Notes under the pieces: generated by a model
The model's database searches: none
What the model saw: the letters and a program-made list of their open reading frames with translations, nothing else
Told to the model about the DNA's origin: nothing
Source: Halicephalobus mephisto
Lineage: Eukaryota > Nematoda > Chromadorea > Rhabditida > Panagrolaimidae
Direction of reading: 5' to 3'
Assembly: GCA_009193035.1 (NCBI GenBank)
Contig: SWDT01000034.1
Location: forward strand, 372,001-436,000
Length of the DNA: 64,000 nt
Position numbers and translations under genes: made by a program
Shown here: piece by piece, positions 11,970 through 24,100 of the stretch
How the letters are laid out: every line of letters begins with the position of its first letter
Numbering within the stretch: position 1 is the stretch's first letter

Positions 11970-13345
11970 ATAACGCTTTTTTTAGGAATCAAGGGTCGAA
12001 ATAATAAATAGCAAAAGCTTTGCATCTTTTGTTGAAATTTTGACTATAAAATCATGTGGGAACGTGATTACGGATTTTCGAGGTCCGGACTTCTGAACTG
12101 GCTTCTGAAGCAAAACTCAGAAGGCGCACCGTCAGATGTTGGACCCTCACATGTTATATATCATTCGACGTTAGGTTTAATTCTGAATCTAATGATATGT
12201 AAAGTAGATGTTTTGGATGAAATTTGAATAATGAGAATCAAAAACTATTTCAAAAATCTGTTTTTCTGAGTTTTCCCCTTTTCATTCCCTTGATTTCGGA
12301 AATTCTGACAACGCATTCTGAGTTCTCATCGAATTCTGCATCAGAGGGAACAAAAATTAACAAAAAGGTCCTCGGAGACTTATGAAGAAAAATGCCCTCA
12401 AATTTAAATTTGTTTTTTGTTCCGAGACCACTTGTGTAGAAAAGTCTGAAACACGTATTGAATTGAATCCAACACAATTACTTTCTACTATAGATCATGG
12501 GGGTTATCTGAAGTGTACTAATTCCAATCTCGGATAAGAAATAGTCTTTAGTTAGAAGTTACCGTAATAAGGGAAGATATATTCTTGTATTTTATTTCCT
12601 AAATATTACGATATATGTGTACTTTAAGATTCGCAATTTATAAAGTTTGCTTAAAATTATATTATGAGCTTTTGTGATTACTGAAAATGCAATTCTGTTT
12701 TATAATTGTCCAGTATGATGTCTTTTTTCGTAAGAGTTGTTATACTGTTGACGGCGTCCAGTGCGTTTTAGCACTAGTGTGGTGTTTTCTGTATCGTTTA
12801 AGAGTTGGTAATTTGTGGTTTGGGGTTGGATTCTACCCAATACGTGTTTCAGACTGTTCCACAAAACTGGTTCCAGAATGAAAAAAAATTAAAAAACAAA
12901 ATTTAAATTTGATGACTTTTTTCTTCATAAGTTTCCGGGGCCTTTTTTTCTAATTGGTGGTCTCTCTGATACAGACTTCGATGAGAATTCAGAATGTGCT
13001 GTCAGAATTTCTCAAATCAATGGGAGTGAAAAGGGGACAACTCTAAAAAAATATACTTTAAAACAATTTTTTACTCATAACGTTTTTAAATCAAAGTTAA
13101 ATTTATTAAATAATATATTATTAGATTCAGAATTAAGTTCTGAGTTGAATGGAATATAACATATGGGAGTTCAGTGTCTGACGGCTTCAGACAGCGTGGT
13201 TTTTGAATTTAGCTTCAGAAGTCTGGACCTTGAAAATTCACAATCACGTTCCCACATGATTTTATAGTTAAAATTTCAACAAAAGACGAAGAACTTTTGC
13301 CATTTGTCCTTTCTGTTCTCGATTCTTTCAAAAACGTGTTATGTT
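11970..13345. repeat. Fold-back (long inverted repeat) element
   Basis: Two arms of about 520 bp, 11970-12490 and 12815-13345, are reverse complements of each other with many mismatches, separated by a loop of about 325 bp. A matching core is ACTATAAAATCATGTGGGA at about 12045 and its complement near 13255. Arm ends resemble CATAACGC and GCGTTATG. There is no transposase frame inside; short frames in it are read from the arms. A solo relative of one arm lies in a filamin intron at 62285-62490, so this is a dispersed non-autonomous family. Confidence 0.8.
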
Positions 13346-13722
13346 TAAGTTCTCAATAATAACCTTCACAATTTGACTTTAAACCCAAAATATTCAGATA
13401 CAATCACTACAGTTTCAATTATCTTTTTCCAAATTTAAGAGCATTTACATCTCCTTATGGTAAAAAATATAGGTTAGCGACAGGATCTTTTTATAGAATC
13501 CGACTTTTAATAATTGGCACATCAAGAATAACGGATAATAAGTAGTTTGCGCTTTCGCAATTCTTCTAGCAACCATCAGCATTTACGAGTTTACTGTACT
13601 AAAAGTCGTTCCCCTGAGTTTGTTATTATTTGTGAATCATTCATACTTGTACCAACACTTGAATTAAAGTTACAAGTTGGTTTTAGTGTCCGACTTTTCA
13701 AATCAGCTCTCCTATTTGCAAA
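13346..13722. other. Upstream region of the 7TM receptor gene
   Basis: Non-coding stretch between the fold-back element and the receptor ATG. No TTTCAG acceptor was found immediately before the ATG and no specific promoter motif was recognised. Confidence 0.4.
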
Positions 13723-14850
13723 ATGGCTGTGGATTACTCGCTCGACACCTTTCTTTGGATAATCGAAGGTATTTTCGGGGTTGTTCATATTCTGATGCTT
13801 ATCTTCCTTATCAAAAAAAGACGGAAGAAGGCAAAAGTCTACATGTCTCCATTCTTCACCATCTTCATTTGGATCAGTATTTTTGACCTCATATATATCA
13901 TAACCGTAAGTAAATTACTTCTGTAAATACGCATTCTATGACGACCATTTCGAATAATTTGTGCTCCTTTTGTACGTTCATTTCAGAATGATATCGGAGA
14001 TAAACTAGCTAAATACCCTTCCCTCAGGTCTTTTTACACAGCTGATTCTTATTTTGCAACTGGATATTATGCCCTTGCGACTTACATATCAACTCTCGAG
14101 ATTTGTGGTCATACAATCCTCTCTGTCAATAGATACTTCGCCATCAAGAACGCTCAGATAAATAAATCAGGGTGGTCACAACGAGTAAGGTGGTTTTTCT
14201 ACATTTTATTGTTTCTTGCGCCAATGCCAAACGGAGTATTCCGTTTGTTCACTCCGGCTTACTACACTTATAATCAAGAAGGAAATCATTTCCTTCGCTA
14301 CTTGGATCCGGCAGTGTCTACGGTATCTTTTTCTTGATTACTCTGATTGAATAGCTATCTTTTTAGATAAGTACTTATATTAACTTGGGATATTACACTG
14401 TGAACTTTTTTTTCTCTTTTATTTTTACAGTGTTATCTATCAAAAATTTCCGACAGTTAAAGAAGTCCAACTATCAGGTGACAGTTGCAGAGAAACATGA
14501 GCTCAAGTTGATTAGTGAGTCTAGTGTTTCCAAAATTATCTAATATTTTACTTACAGTACATGCAATCTGTATGTTTGTACTTCTATCGGGAAGGTTTTG
14601 TTCTCTAATAGCCATCATGGTAGCTTCGTATACGAAGTCTCCCAATGTTACTCTGATAGCTCGATTCTTCTTTGCTATCATCGTCAGTTCCTATGCTTTG
14701 ATTGGTAGTTTTATGCTGTTGATCATCAGTATTAAAGTCAGATTCGACTTCTTCCAGTTTTATGGACTGCACTTTATGACTTCTGAACAAACATCAGTTG
14801 CCACTGTTGAAGTCATAAAGCATCCTGCTGTAGGTACAAGTTCACAATAG
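13723..14850 (+). CDS. Nematode serpentine (7TM) chemoreceptor-like protein, 319 aa
   Basis: Four exons join in frame: 13723-13905, 13987-14322, 14367-14514, 14558-14850, with short introns ending TTTCAG, TTTTAG and TTACAG. The product has hydrophobic segments suited to seven helices: FLWIIEGIFGVVHILMLIFL near the N-terminus, an IFIWISIFDLIYII segment, a SVNRYFAI stretch at the cytosolic end of helix 3 (a DRY-like position), WFFYILLFLAP, a Phe-rich helix 5, and two C-terminal helices before a short Ser/Thr tail. Length and the SVNRY motif fit the Srg superfamily (srg/srv type). Such receptors are G-protein-coupled chemosensory receptors of the plasma membrane; the ligand is unknown. The exact subfamily was not decided. 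Confidence 0.8.
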
Positions 14851-17010
14851 TATTGGCTAATATGTATTGTACTTTAGTCAAGATAAACGGCTAAACGAAA
14901 TAGCAGTTTTCGTTCAAGGAAGACGTAATGAACATAAATATGGTGTTGTACATCACTTTCTCATCTAGCGATTGAAAACAAATCCTTATTAACGAGGAAA
15001 CAACATTTATGTTACTCACACAGTTATTTTATATTGTCTTAAAACACAACAGAATCTATTTGTTCCAGAAGAGAGGGTGGGATGCCATCTTGATCCCTAA
15101 TATTTAAGGGCTTTAGTCCAGTACCGCTGAGTATCAGTTAACCCTGTTTTTTACATTGTATTTGTGTTGTTTGTATATTCATGTTATCTGTAATAATAAA
15201 GGTTATACTACCGTAGACCAAAGTAGGAATTAAACCACCAATAATCTTAGAGGAAACCGAATGCTTTGCCCAGTCACCCGACGTTTGATAGGCGTGACCA
15301 AAGTGCAGAAAAGCAGTACTGGAAATAACACCGGTCTCAACCGAACAAAGTATGTTCTCTTCCTTCCTTGAAATCCATATGTGAGTAATGAAAAATATTT
15401 GGATATCGCAAATACAGGACTCTGCAGTTTTCTGCCTTGTCACAGAGCTCCATAATGTCTCAATATCAAAATGCTTCCTTGTAACCATCATCATTTTTAT
15501 CTTACCCAAATCAAAAGTTAATTACGTGAACAAAGTTAAAGTTCATTGTATATATAATTAGTGTATGTTGAGCTTTGTATTAATTACATACTAAAGAAGT
15601 AACAATTTACATGCACGTAAACAGTGAAGTTTATGTTTTCAAGTTTTGGATTCAAAGTATATACTTCAGATCACATTGGATTCATAAAAATCCTTGAAAT
15701 ACGGTAGATGAAGATGTTTAAAGAGTATATTTTGACAGCAATTACAGATTATTTCATGTCTTCCGTCAAAGGGGTTAATTCCCTCGAAGGTAAATAAGAA
15801 TCATTTCAAAAGAAGAAATGAATCTAATGCATCCTCTCTTGGTTTGAAAAACACATTATCCATGAATTTAGTATCGCCAGAACTCAACATTTAACACACG
15901 GAAGCTTGACTACAGGAAGTGTGGAGTACTATAGATATTAAAATTCTGAACCAAATAATATACGATTTTAGCATTCAAACAGGTTTTATGGACGAAAAAT
16001 TACTGTAAAATTTTTTTCGCAATTCAGTTCTAAAAACTTACAGCTCAATTAATAAAAAGAGTTACAAAAACTTTAATAAATGTAACAGAAAGTTCATTCA
16101 AAGGTCTATTAAATTACGTGTGAACTATATCTTTCAGTCATCCTTAGAAGAAGATATTACTAATTTTCTTAGAACCCCCAGCGTCATCCGTATTAAACAA
16201 CAAAAATTAAAAGTAGTATTTAAAAGATGATCTATTAGTACACCGTTCAGCAACGTCGGTTACGTAATATTGTAATAGCAGGTTGATATCTTTCTTATTC
16301 AAGTTTTTAGAAAAAAGTTAATAAATGACTTTGAAAATAACAATTTACTTTTTCTATCAAGAAATATATTTAATATCCTTATTTTCGAAGCTGTTGACAA
16401 ATCAGCAAAAGGAAATTCGTATAACACTTTGTCTCATCTGAATCCGATCCAGTGATTGCCGAATCTAACGAAACACCAATTTTCCAGGATGAACAGTACT
16501 GAAAAATCAAGCAATACTGTACTCTATGAAGCTTGTATAATACTCACCTAACTGGAGTCATTTTGTCAGCAAGATCGATTATAACATGGATTTACAGATG
16601 CAATGTTCAATAGTGAGATGTTGAATTAGACATTATGGAGTGAGGTTTATCAAGATAGATCCTGCACACAAAAAAAAATAATTTTTGATCCGTAGCAGTT
16701 GCGAAATGTGACATAATCGTCTCATTTTTCGTGAATATTTTGCACTTGTGATGAAAATTGTAATGTAATAGTGACTATTTTCATTTGTTATTGCACCAAA
16801 AATTATATTTTTTTATATACACAACGTATCAAATTTCATGAATATCTGAACATGATCTCTGTCAGATTTTTACAATATTTCGACTTAAAGAAATTGACCA
16901 GCTTCATTTTGAATAATATCATCATATAGTGAAACTGAATTTTCAATCACTATTTTTGGAAAAAAATAAAAGTTTCAACATAACTGTTTTAGTGTAAAAA
17001 AACGAACAAA
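14851..17010. other. Non-coding interval upstream of the synthetase gene
   Basis: No family-recognisable coding sequence was found. A 123-codon minus-strand frame (15509-15138) and a small plus-strand frame opening at 15708 with a possible donor near 15790 lack any supporting similarity. No upstream synthetase exon could be found here, although the first recognisable synthetase domain starts abruptly at 18.2 kb. Confidence 0.45.
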
Positions 17011-17170
17011 TGCTTAAATTTTTATAAAAAAGTTAATGAAGTTTAATAAATGCCTAAACTTTTACAAAAAGGTTAATAAAGTTTAACAAATGTTTAAACT
17101 TTCACAAAAAGGTTAATGAAGTTTAATAAATGTTTAAACTTTCACAAAAAGGTTAATGAAGTTTAACAAA
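17011..17170. repeat. 40-bp tandem repeat, four copies
   Basis: Four head-to-tail copies at exact 40-bp spacing (17011, 17051, 17091, 17131), each containing CACAAAAAGGTTAATGAAG or close variants. The last two copies are almost identical. It is non-coding. Confidence 0.9.
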
Positions 17171-17529
17171 TCGAAAAATCTTCAGATGATTCATGTCAAA
17201 TGATCGAAATTTAGACGCATTTTAGGTAACTTTGCTCTTTTTGCACAGAAACCACTGGAGTTTTACGATCATGTTTCTTTCAATATTTCGTCTTGTTCCC
17301 TAATTTTTAAAACGCCGATTTATTATTAGCCTTGTCAATTCTGCAAAATCCCTAAGTAGCCCCAATTCATCTTTATCTTCTTCGTCTTCCATATTTCAAA
17401 TATGTTTACAAAAATGGAAAGGTTGGTTCAATTTTTATTTTTTTAACCACTATATTTAAAATAGATTTTTATTTTTTAAAATCATATATTAAAAAAAATC
17501 AAATTTAAATTATTTTAACGAATATATTC

Positions 17530-17735
17530 AAAAAAATAATTTTTTTAAAAATTTTATTCAAAAAAATAATTTTTTTTAAATTTTATTTTAAAAAATAATT
17601 TTTTTTAAATTTTATTTTAAAAAATAATTTTTTTTAAATTTTATTTTAAAAAATAATTTTTTTTAAATTTTATTTTAAAAAATAATTTTTTTTTAATTTT
17701 ATTTTAAAAAATAATTTTTTTTTAATTTTATTTAA
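17530..17735. repeat. 29-bp AT-only tandem repeat, about seven copies
   Basis: An array built almost wholly of A and T, with the word TTTTATTTTA recurring every 29 bp (17581, 17610, 17639 and on). Each unit is a quasi-palindrome of A-runs and T-runs, so the array should be strongly bent and easily melted. It lies about 0.5 kb upstream of the synthetase coding start. Confidence 0.85.
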
Positions 17736-18144
17736 AATTGAATCATTTTAAAATATTTTTTATATAAAAATATATTTCGTAATATGAAGGAAGTTCTGAA
17801 GTTACTAAAAATATGGAAATTAAATGAAAATAATGAAATTTTTATTGAAATTTTAATGTTCGAAATTTTTTTTTAATTTCACTCAAAATTCAATTATTTT
17901 TAAACATTTTTTATATAAAAACATGTTTAATAATATAGAAAATCTTAAACATGATAAAAATATAAAAATAATTAAAAATTAGATTTTTATTGAAAATTTA
18001 AATTTTTATTTTTATTTCGTTCAAAAATATATTAATTTTTGTGTTTTTTTTATATAACAACTTTTATAATATTATAAAAAACATCTGAGGATTCTAAAAA
18101 TATAAAAATCCATAAGAAATAACGTGATTTTGAACGAAATTTTT

Positions 18145-21100
18145 ATGTTTAAAAATAACGAAAAAAATGAAATTCAACGATTTTCGAACAGAAAATTTAA
18201 AATTTATTTTTTAAATTCAAATTTGATTTTTTTAAGGATTTGTTTAACGTTTTCCATCCGATCCCATCTTCGGGATCACACCTTGTTTGGGAACTGTATT
18301 CTGTCCGCTGCTACTTTGACCGTCAGAATCCTAGAGGAACTTCAGAAGAAGCTGTCTTCGGATTCTGTTGTTTTGAAAGATTTGTTTTTTTTGAACACTG
18401 TGGAATTTGAATCTAATGTTGTCCTGTTGGATTTGGTTATCAATTCTAAGAAGAAGATCATCGAAGTCGTCAAGGATTCTGAAACGAAAATTATCGTCGG
18501 GAAGTACGGTATCGAAGAAGAAGAAGAAGTTGAAGATTTCGAAATCGAAGAAAAATGCACAAGTTACTGTAAAGAGGAATTTTACCATAGGTTTCTGAAG
18601 TTCGGATATGAGCATTCTGGGAGCTTCTGGAGCGTCGAAGAAGTTAATTATTTCGAAAACAAAGGAAAAATAAAACTTTCCGGAAATTTGGATTCTCGAC
18701 TTGACGGAGTTTTTCAAGCTATGGTTTTCCGGAAACTCTCTAAAATCCCACATGGAAAAAATCAACTTACAGTACCAATTTCGATCAAAGAAATAAAAAT
18801 TTCAAAAAATTTTAAAGATTTTGAAAATTTTGCTTTTTTTGAAGATGATTTTTTTCAACTTGTTTCTTCCGAAATTGTCCTGACTGGAAAAGGGATAGTC
18901 TTCAAAGAGATCAATAACAAAAGAAACGAAATCGAAATAGTCATAAAATCTGCCGCTTGCAGACTGCCTGGGGGCATAAACTCGCTCCAGGACCTTTCGG
19001 ACGTCCTTCTGGAAGGAAGGTGCACAGACACCAAGATCCCTGCTCAGAGGATCCCGAACAGAAATGTTCATTCCAAAGGTGTTTTTGGGAAGATTCTGGA
19101 AGGCGGGAATTTCCTCTCGAGAGACATTTCTGAATTCGACCCTGGATTTTTCAACATCACGAAACTCGAGGCGAAGTCGATGGACCCCCAGCAGAGACTC
19201 CTCCTCGAAGTCGTCTGGGAATGCTTCGAGAACGCCGGAGTTACAGACTACAGTAACGTCGGGTTCTTCGTGGGACAGATGGGGACCGAATACACCGAGT
19301 TGAAGTCCCAGAACGAAAAACCAACGGCTTTGGGGATGATAGGGGAGGCCAACAGTGTCTTGTCGGGAAGACTCAACTTCTTCTTCGGATCTCATGGGCC
19401 TTCGGAATCCATCGACACTGCTTGTAGTAGTTCCCTTGTGGCCTTGAGGAATGCAGTCGACAGTATCCGACTGGGCAGATGCAAAAGGGCCGTCGTCGCG
19501 GGAACCAGTTTGATCCTCAGCGGAAACGGTCTCGCACAGAGAGTCAGTGGGAATCTTCTGTCTTCAGATGGCTCATGTAAGACTTTCGATATTGATGCTG
19601 ATGGTTACGGTAGATCAGACGGAATCGCTGGGATTCTGATCGAAGGAATGGAGAATTCCGGAAATTCGACGAATTACCTCGCTCGAATACTGTCAATCGA
19701 GACGAATCACGGAGGCAGATCTGCCGCGCTTTCGGCCCCCAACGGATCTGCTCATTATGCCCTGATCGAAAAAGCTATAAAATCTTCGAAAATAAAAAAT
19801 CTCGATTATTGGGAATGCCACGGGACCGGGACGTCCCTGGGGGACCCGATCGAGGTCTCCGCTCTCCAGAAGACAATTTCGAATTTCAACTTTCCTTCGA
19901 AAACTTTGATTTCTTCAGTAAAACCGAATCTTGGACATTCAGAAGGCTGTGCCGGACTCGTCGGGATCCTCAAAGCGATCATTGTCATGAACGAAAATTA
20001 CAGTATGAACATCCCTAGATTCAAACTTTTGAATAAAAACATTTCTCTCGACACGAAAATTCTTGGACTTCCTGTTATTCCAGAAGATTTTCCACAACGA
20101 AAAATTTTTTCTGGAATTTCGTCCTTTGGCGTCAGCGGAACCAACGTGGCTGTAATTTTGTCTTCGAAAAATGAAATAAATTTAAAATTAATAAAACAAA
20201 AAACAGCTTCAAGTCTTTTAAAAAACGGAATTTTTATTTTTCCAATTTCTGCAAAAAATCAAAAATCATTAGAAAAATTAAATGAAAAAATTAAAAAATT
20301 ATTAAACAAAACTACAGTAATCGATCAGTATTTACTTTCTGCAGCTGCCGGTCTCAGAACGAAAAATTGGAAATACAAATCTGTTTTTTTAAAATCGAAT
20401 TCCGGAGAAATTTTTGAATTAAATTCTTCAAAATTCACAAAAATCGGTTTCAACGCGAAAATTAAAGAAATTTCGTGGAATATTATTTTCAAAAATACTT
20501 TTTTCAGAAAAATATTTTTGGAAAAAGTAAAACAACTTTTTCACGAAGAAAAAAATAAAAATATTTTACTTAAAAAAGCAGAAATTCTTGCTTTTTTGAA
20601 ATATTTCAATTTAATCGGAATAAAATTCGATTTTTTAATTATCGATGACGAAAAAATGAAAAAAATAATCGAAAAAGAAAATTCTGCAAAAATTTTCAAA
20701 AATGAAATTCAAAATTCTTTAATTTTCAATTCAGAAATGGTCCCGATTGGAAATTTCGCAGATTTCAACAAAGCCATTGCTCTGGCCTATTTGAACAATC
20801 AAGATATTAATTTCGAAAAATTACACAATTTGAATTTGTCTGAAATGGATTCTTTGCCTTTTGAAGATCTTCCAAATTATCCCTTCGAGACCCAAAGTTA
20901 CTGGTCGAAAAAAATCAACGACGATTTCGATCATTTTTTCATCGGCAATGTTGTTCAAAAAACCGAAAATACAGTAATTTTAGAAAATTTAATTTCTAAA
21001 AAAAGAATGAAAATTATTTTTGAAAAAAATTTGGGATTTTTAAAAAATGCATTAAATTTCGAAATTATCGGAGCCGTGGGAAATTTGGTTTCGAAAAATT

Positions 21101-24100
21101 CAAATTTCGAAATTAAAAAAATCGAAATTTTCAAAAATCTGGATCTACAGTATCTCCGGGACAATTCGTGGATTCAGACTACGGTCTCTACAAGAACAAA
21201 AACCGAAACTGAAATTACTGTAGAAGTCGGGATTACTGTAGAAAAAGAAAAAATTGAAATTTTTGGAGCGAAATTTGAATTAATCAAAGAAGATTCTCCA
21301 GAACACAGAACTCAGTTATTTCAGTCTTGGGTTATTGGATTAGATACGGTAATTGAGAAAATTCAGAAATCCGGAATAAAAAACATCAATGATATCAAAA
21401 AAATGAAAGTTTTTTACAGTAATTTCTCCGAAGATTCTACAGTAACTTCATCTGCAGAAAAATTGACTTTCGAACTACTGAACGGACTTCAGAAGATGGA
21501 ATTGACCTTCGAAAAGGATCAAGTGGAGGTTTCAGAAATGCCTCCAGAAGTCAAAGAAGAAATTCCAGAAATCTACAGTAATCAAGAAAACATAAATCAT
21601 TTCGAAATCAAAGAAAAACTTTTAAATTCGCTGAAGGACATAGTGGATTCAGAGGTCTCCTTCACGGATTCTGAACTCTACGAGACAGGATTTATGGATT
21701 TAGGATTGGATTCTTTGTCTTTGATGGGATTTTTGAACGAGTTAAATTTCACTCATTTCCCAGAAATCGAATTGAATTCCACAGACCTCTTCACTTACAG
21801 TAACCTCGAGAGCTTAGCTGAGCTGATTTCAGAAAAACTTCAAGAAAAAACTAGAGTAAGAAAAAGTTCGAAAAATGAAAACTTAATAGGTGAGGATTAC
21901 GGCAATCCCACTACAGTAAGAGAATCATCGAAAAATAAAAGTACAGTAAACGGTGATTACAGTAACCCCACTACAGTAGGAGAATCATCGAAAAAATTAA
22001 ATCCATCAATTGACAACGCCTACAGTATCCTTCCTACAGTATTCGACTTTCCCAGTGTTCCTGAGATTAACTTATTCATCAATTCTAAGACTTCCACAGC
22101 TACAGTAAGATTCAGCTTTTCTTCGACTTCTCTCTATCTGGATTACGGTAGTTCCTTCGATGAATTCGAAAAAGAAATAAAATCAAACCAAAATTCGGAA
22201 TTTTTGATTTCCATGGATTTCGACAAAGATCTTCCAAGAAAACAAATTGATTCCGAAATTATTTTATTTTTATTAAAATTTTCCACGTTTTTATCGAAAT
22301 TAAAAAAGAAAATTTTTTTTAAAATCAACGAAAATGAAAATCCTCTTAGTGGATTTTTCGCAGGATTTTTCAAAAGCTACAGTATCGAAAAAATGAATTT
22401 TTTCAAATTTGGTTTTTCTGAAAAAATAAAAAAAATAAATAATTTTGAAAAAAATAAAAAAAATCCGTCCGGAATTTGGGTGGTCTCAGGAGGGACGAAC
22501 GGGATCGGATTAGAAATGGCCAAACATCTGGCAGAATTTGATGAAGTTGAAAAAGTTTATGTTTTTTCCAGAAAAGGGGTCCTGGAAGGAAAATTTTCGG
22601 AAAAATTGAAACCAATAAAGTTGGACATCGGTCAATCGAATCAAGTTCAGACGTTTTTTTCGACTTTGGATACTGTAGATGGAATAATTCATTCCGCAGG
22701 GGTGATTTCTGATTCAATTATAGAACGTCAGAATCTCCAAAGTTTCGAGAAAACTTTAATTCCGAAATTCGACGGAATGCGGAATTTGCTTCAAGGAATC
22801 CGGAATTTCGACCTTAATCCGCGAAGGATAATTCTGAATTCCTCTGTTTCTTCTTTGTTCGGGAACTTCGGACAGACAAATTACTCTTCGGCCAATTCTG
22901 CTGCGGAGAAACTTCTGGAAGAATACAGAAGAGAATTCGACGTCGGATCGGTCGTTTTTTGGGGAAACTGGCTCGAAGTCGGAATGGCCGCAGACGAAGA
23001 AATTTCGAAAATTCTGAATTCCACCGGATTCAGTGGCATCTCCGTCAAGGAAGGCCTCGAAGCTTTGGATCTCGTTCTCGGAGCGAATTTAGATAAGATA
23101 ATGGTCGGCAAAATGGATTGGGAAAAAGTTTTCAAAGTTCGAAAAGATTTGAAAAATCTTGTTCAAAAAAATCCAAATCTTGAAGAAAATCAAAATAACC
23201 ATATTACGGTAACTGATCAATCAACATTGAAATCAACAAATGTATCAAAATTAAATTCGAATTTCTCCTCAGAATCTCAAAACGAAAATGCAAGTTCATC
23301 AACACATTCATCAACACCTTCATCAATGATTTCATCGACCACTTCGTTAATCCCTTCGAAATTGGATTTGAATTCCTTTCCACTGCAACCTAACGACCGA
23401 GAATCAAAGGGATCAAGAACTTCTTCAATGACTTCGTCGACCCCTACATCGACTATTCCATCAACTCCTTCATCAAGATTCAGTATGAATTTTACTCTAT
23501 TAGACCTTCATGACCTAGAATCAAGGAAATCAAGAACTTCTTCAATAACTTCGTCGACCATTTCATCGATGACTCCATCAACGGATATCCTTCAACTTAA
23601 AGAACCTGTGGATCTCTATTCTCAAATCAGCGAAGAGATAATTGAAGAGATTAAAGAAATACTAAACATTTCCGAAGACGAAGAAGATCTGGACGACAAG
23701 GCCGGATTTATGGAGATCGGATTGGACTCTTTAAAGCTCTACACTTTGGCCCAAAATTTAACAAAAAGATTTGAAAAAAACGAATTTTCAATAACTATAT
23801 CCGTCATCGATTTGTTCGAAAATCCATCGACAAATATGTTGACTGATTTCGTAATTAAAAAAATCGAAAAAAAGAAAAATGAAAAAATTTCAAACAAAAA
23901 AGAAAAAAACAAAAATTTCGAAAAATTCAATCTTGTTCCGAATCCTGAAGAATCGGATTTCGTAATCGACCACAAAATGCAAGGAAAATCCATCGTTCCT
24001 GCCGCTTTTCAAATTGACAAATTTTTGAAATTTTTTGAACAGAAAAAAATCAAAAATTTACAATTTAATCAAGCTTTGGATTTCGAAGATATTCAAAAAG

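Noticed and set aside
12250..12881. Small open frames of 64-75 codons between the mariner and the receptor gene
   Set aside because: They are read from the arms and loop of the fold-back element and show no coding features.
15138..15509. 123-codon minus-strand open frame
   Set aside because: No recognisable family, no splice or start context, and no paralogue in the window. It may be chance or an old pseudogene.
17011..17170. CRISPR-like array of 40-bp units
   Set aside because: Units are contiguous tandem copies without unique spacers, in a eukaryotic genome. It is a minisatellite.
18124..18144. Upstream GTG as the start of the synthetase
   Set aside because: Nuclear nematode genes start at ATG; the stretch before 18145 is AT-rich intergenic-like DNA. 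Even 18145 is only a provisional start.
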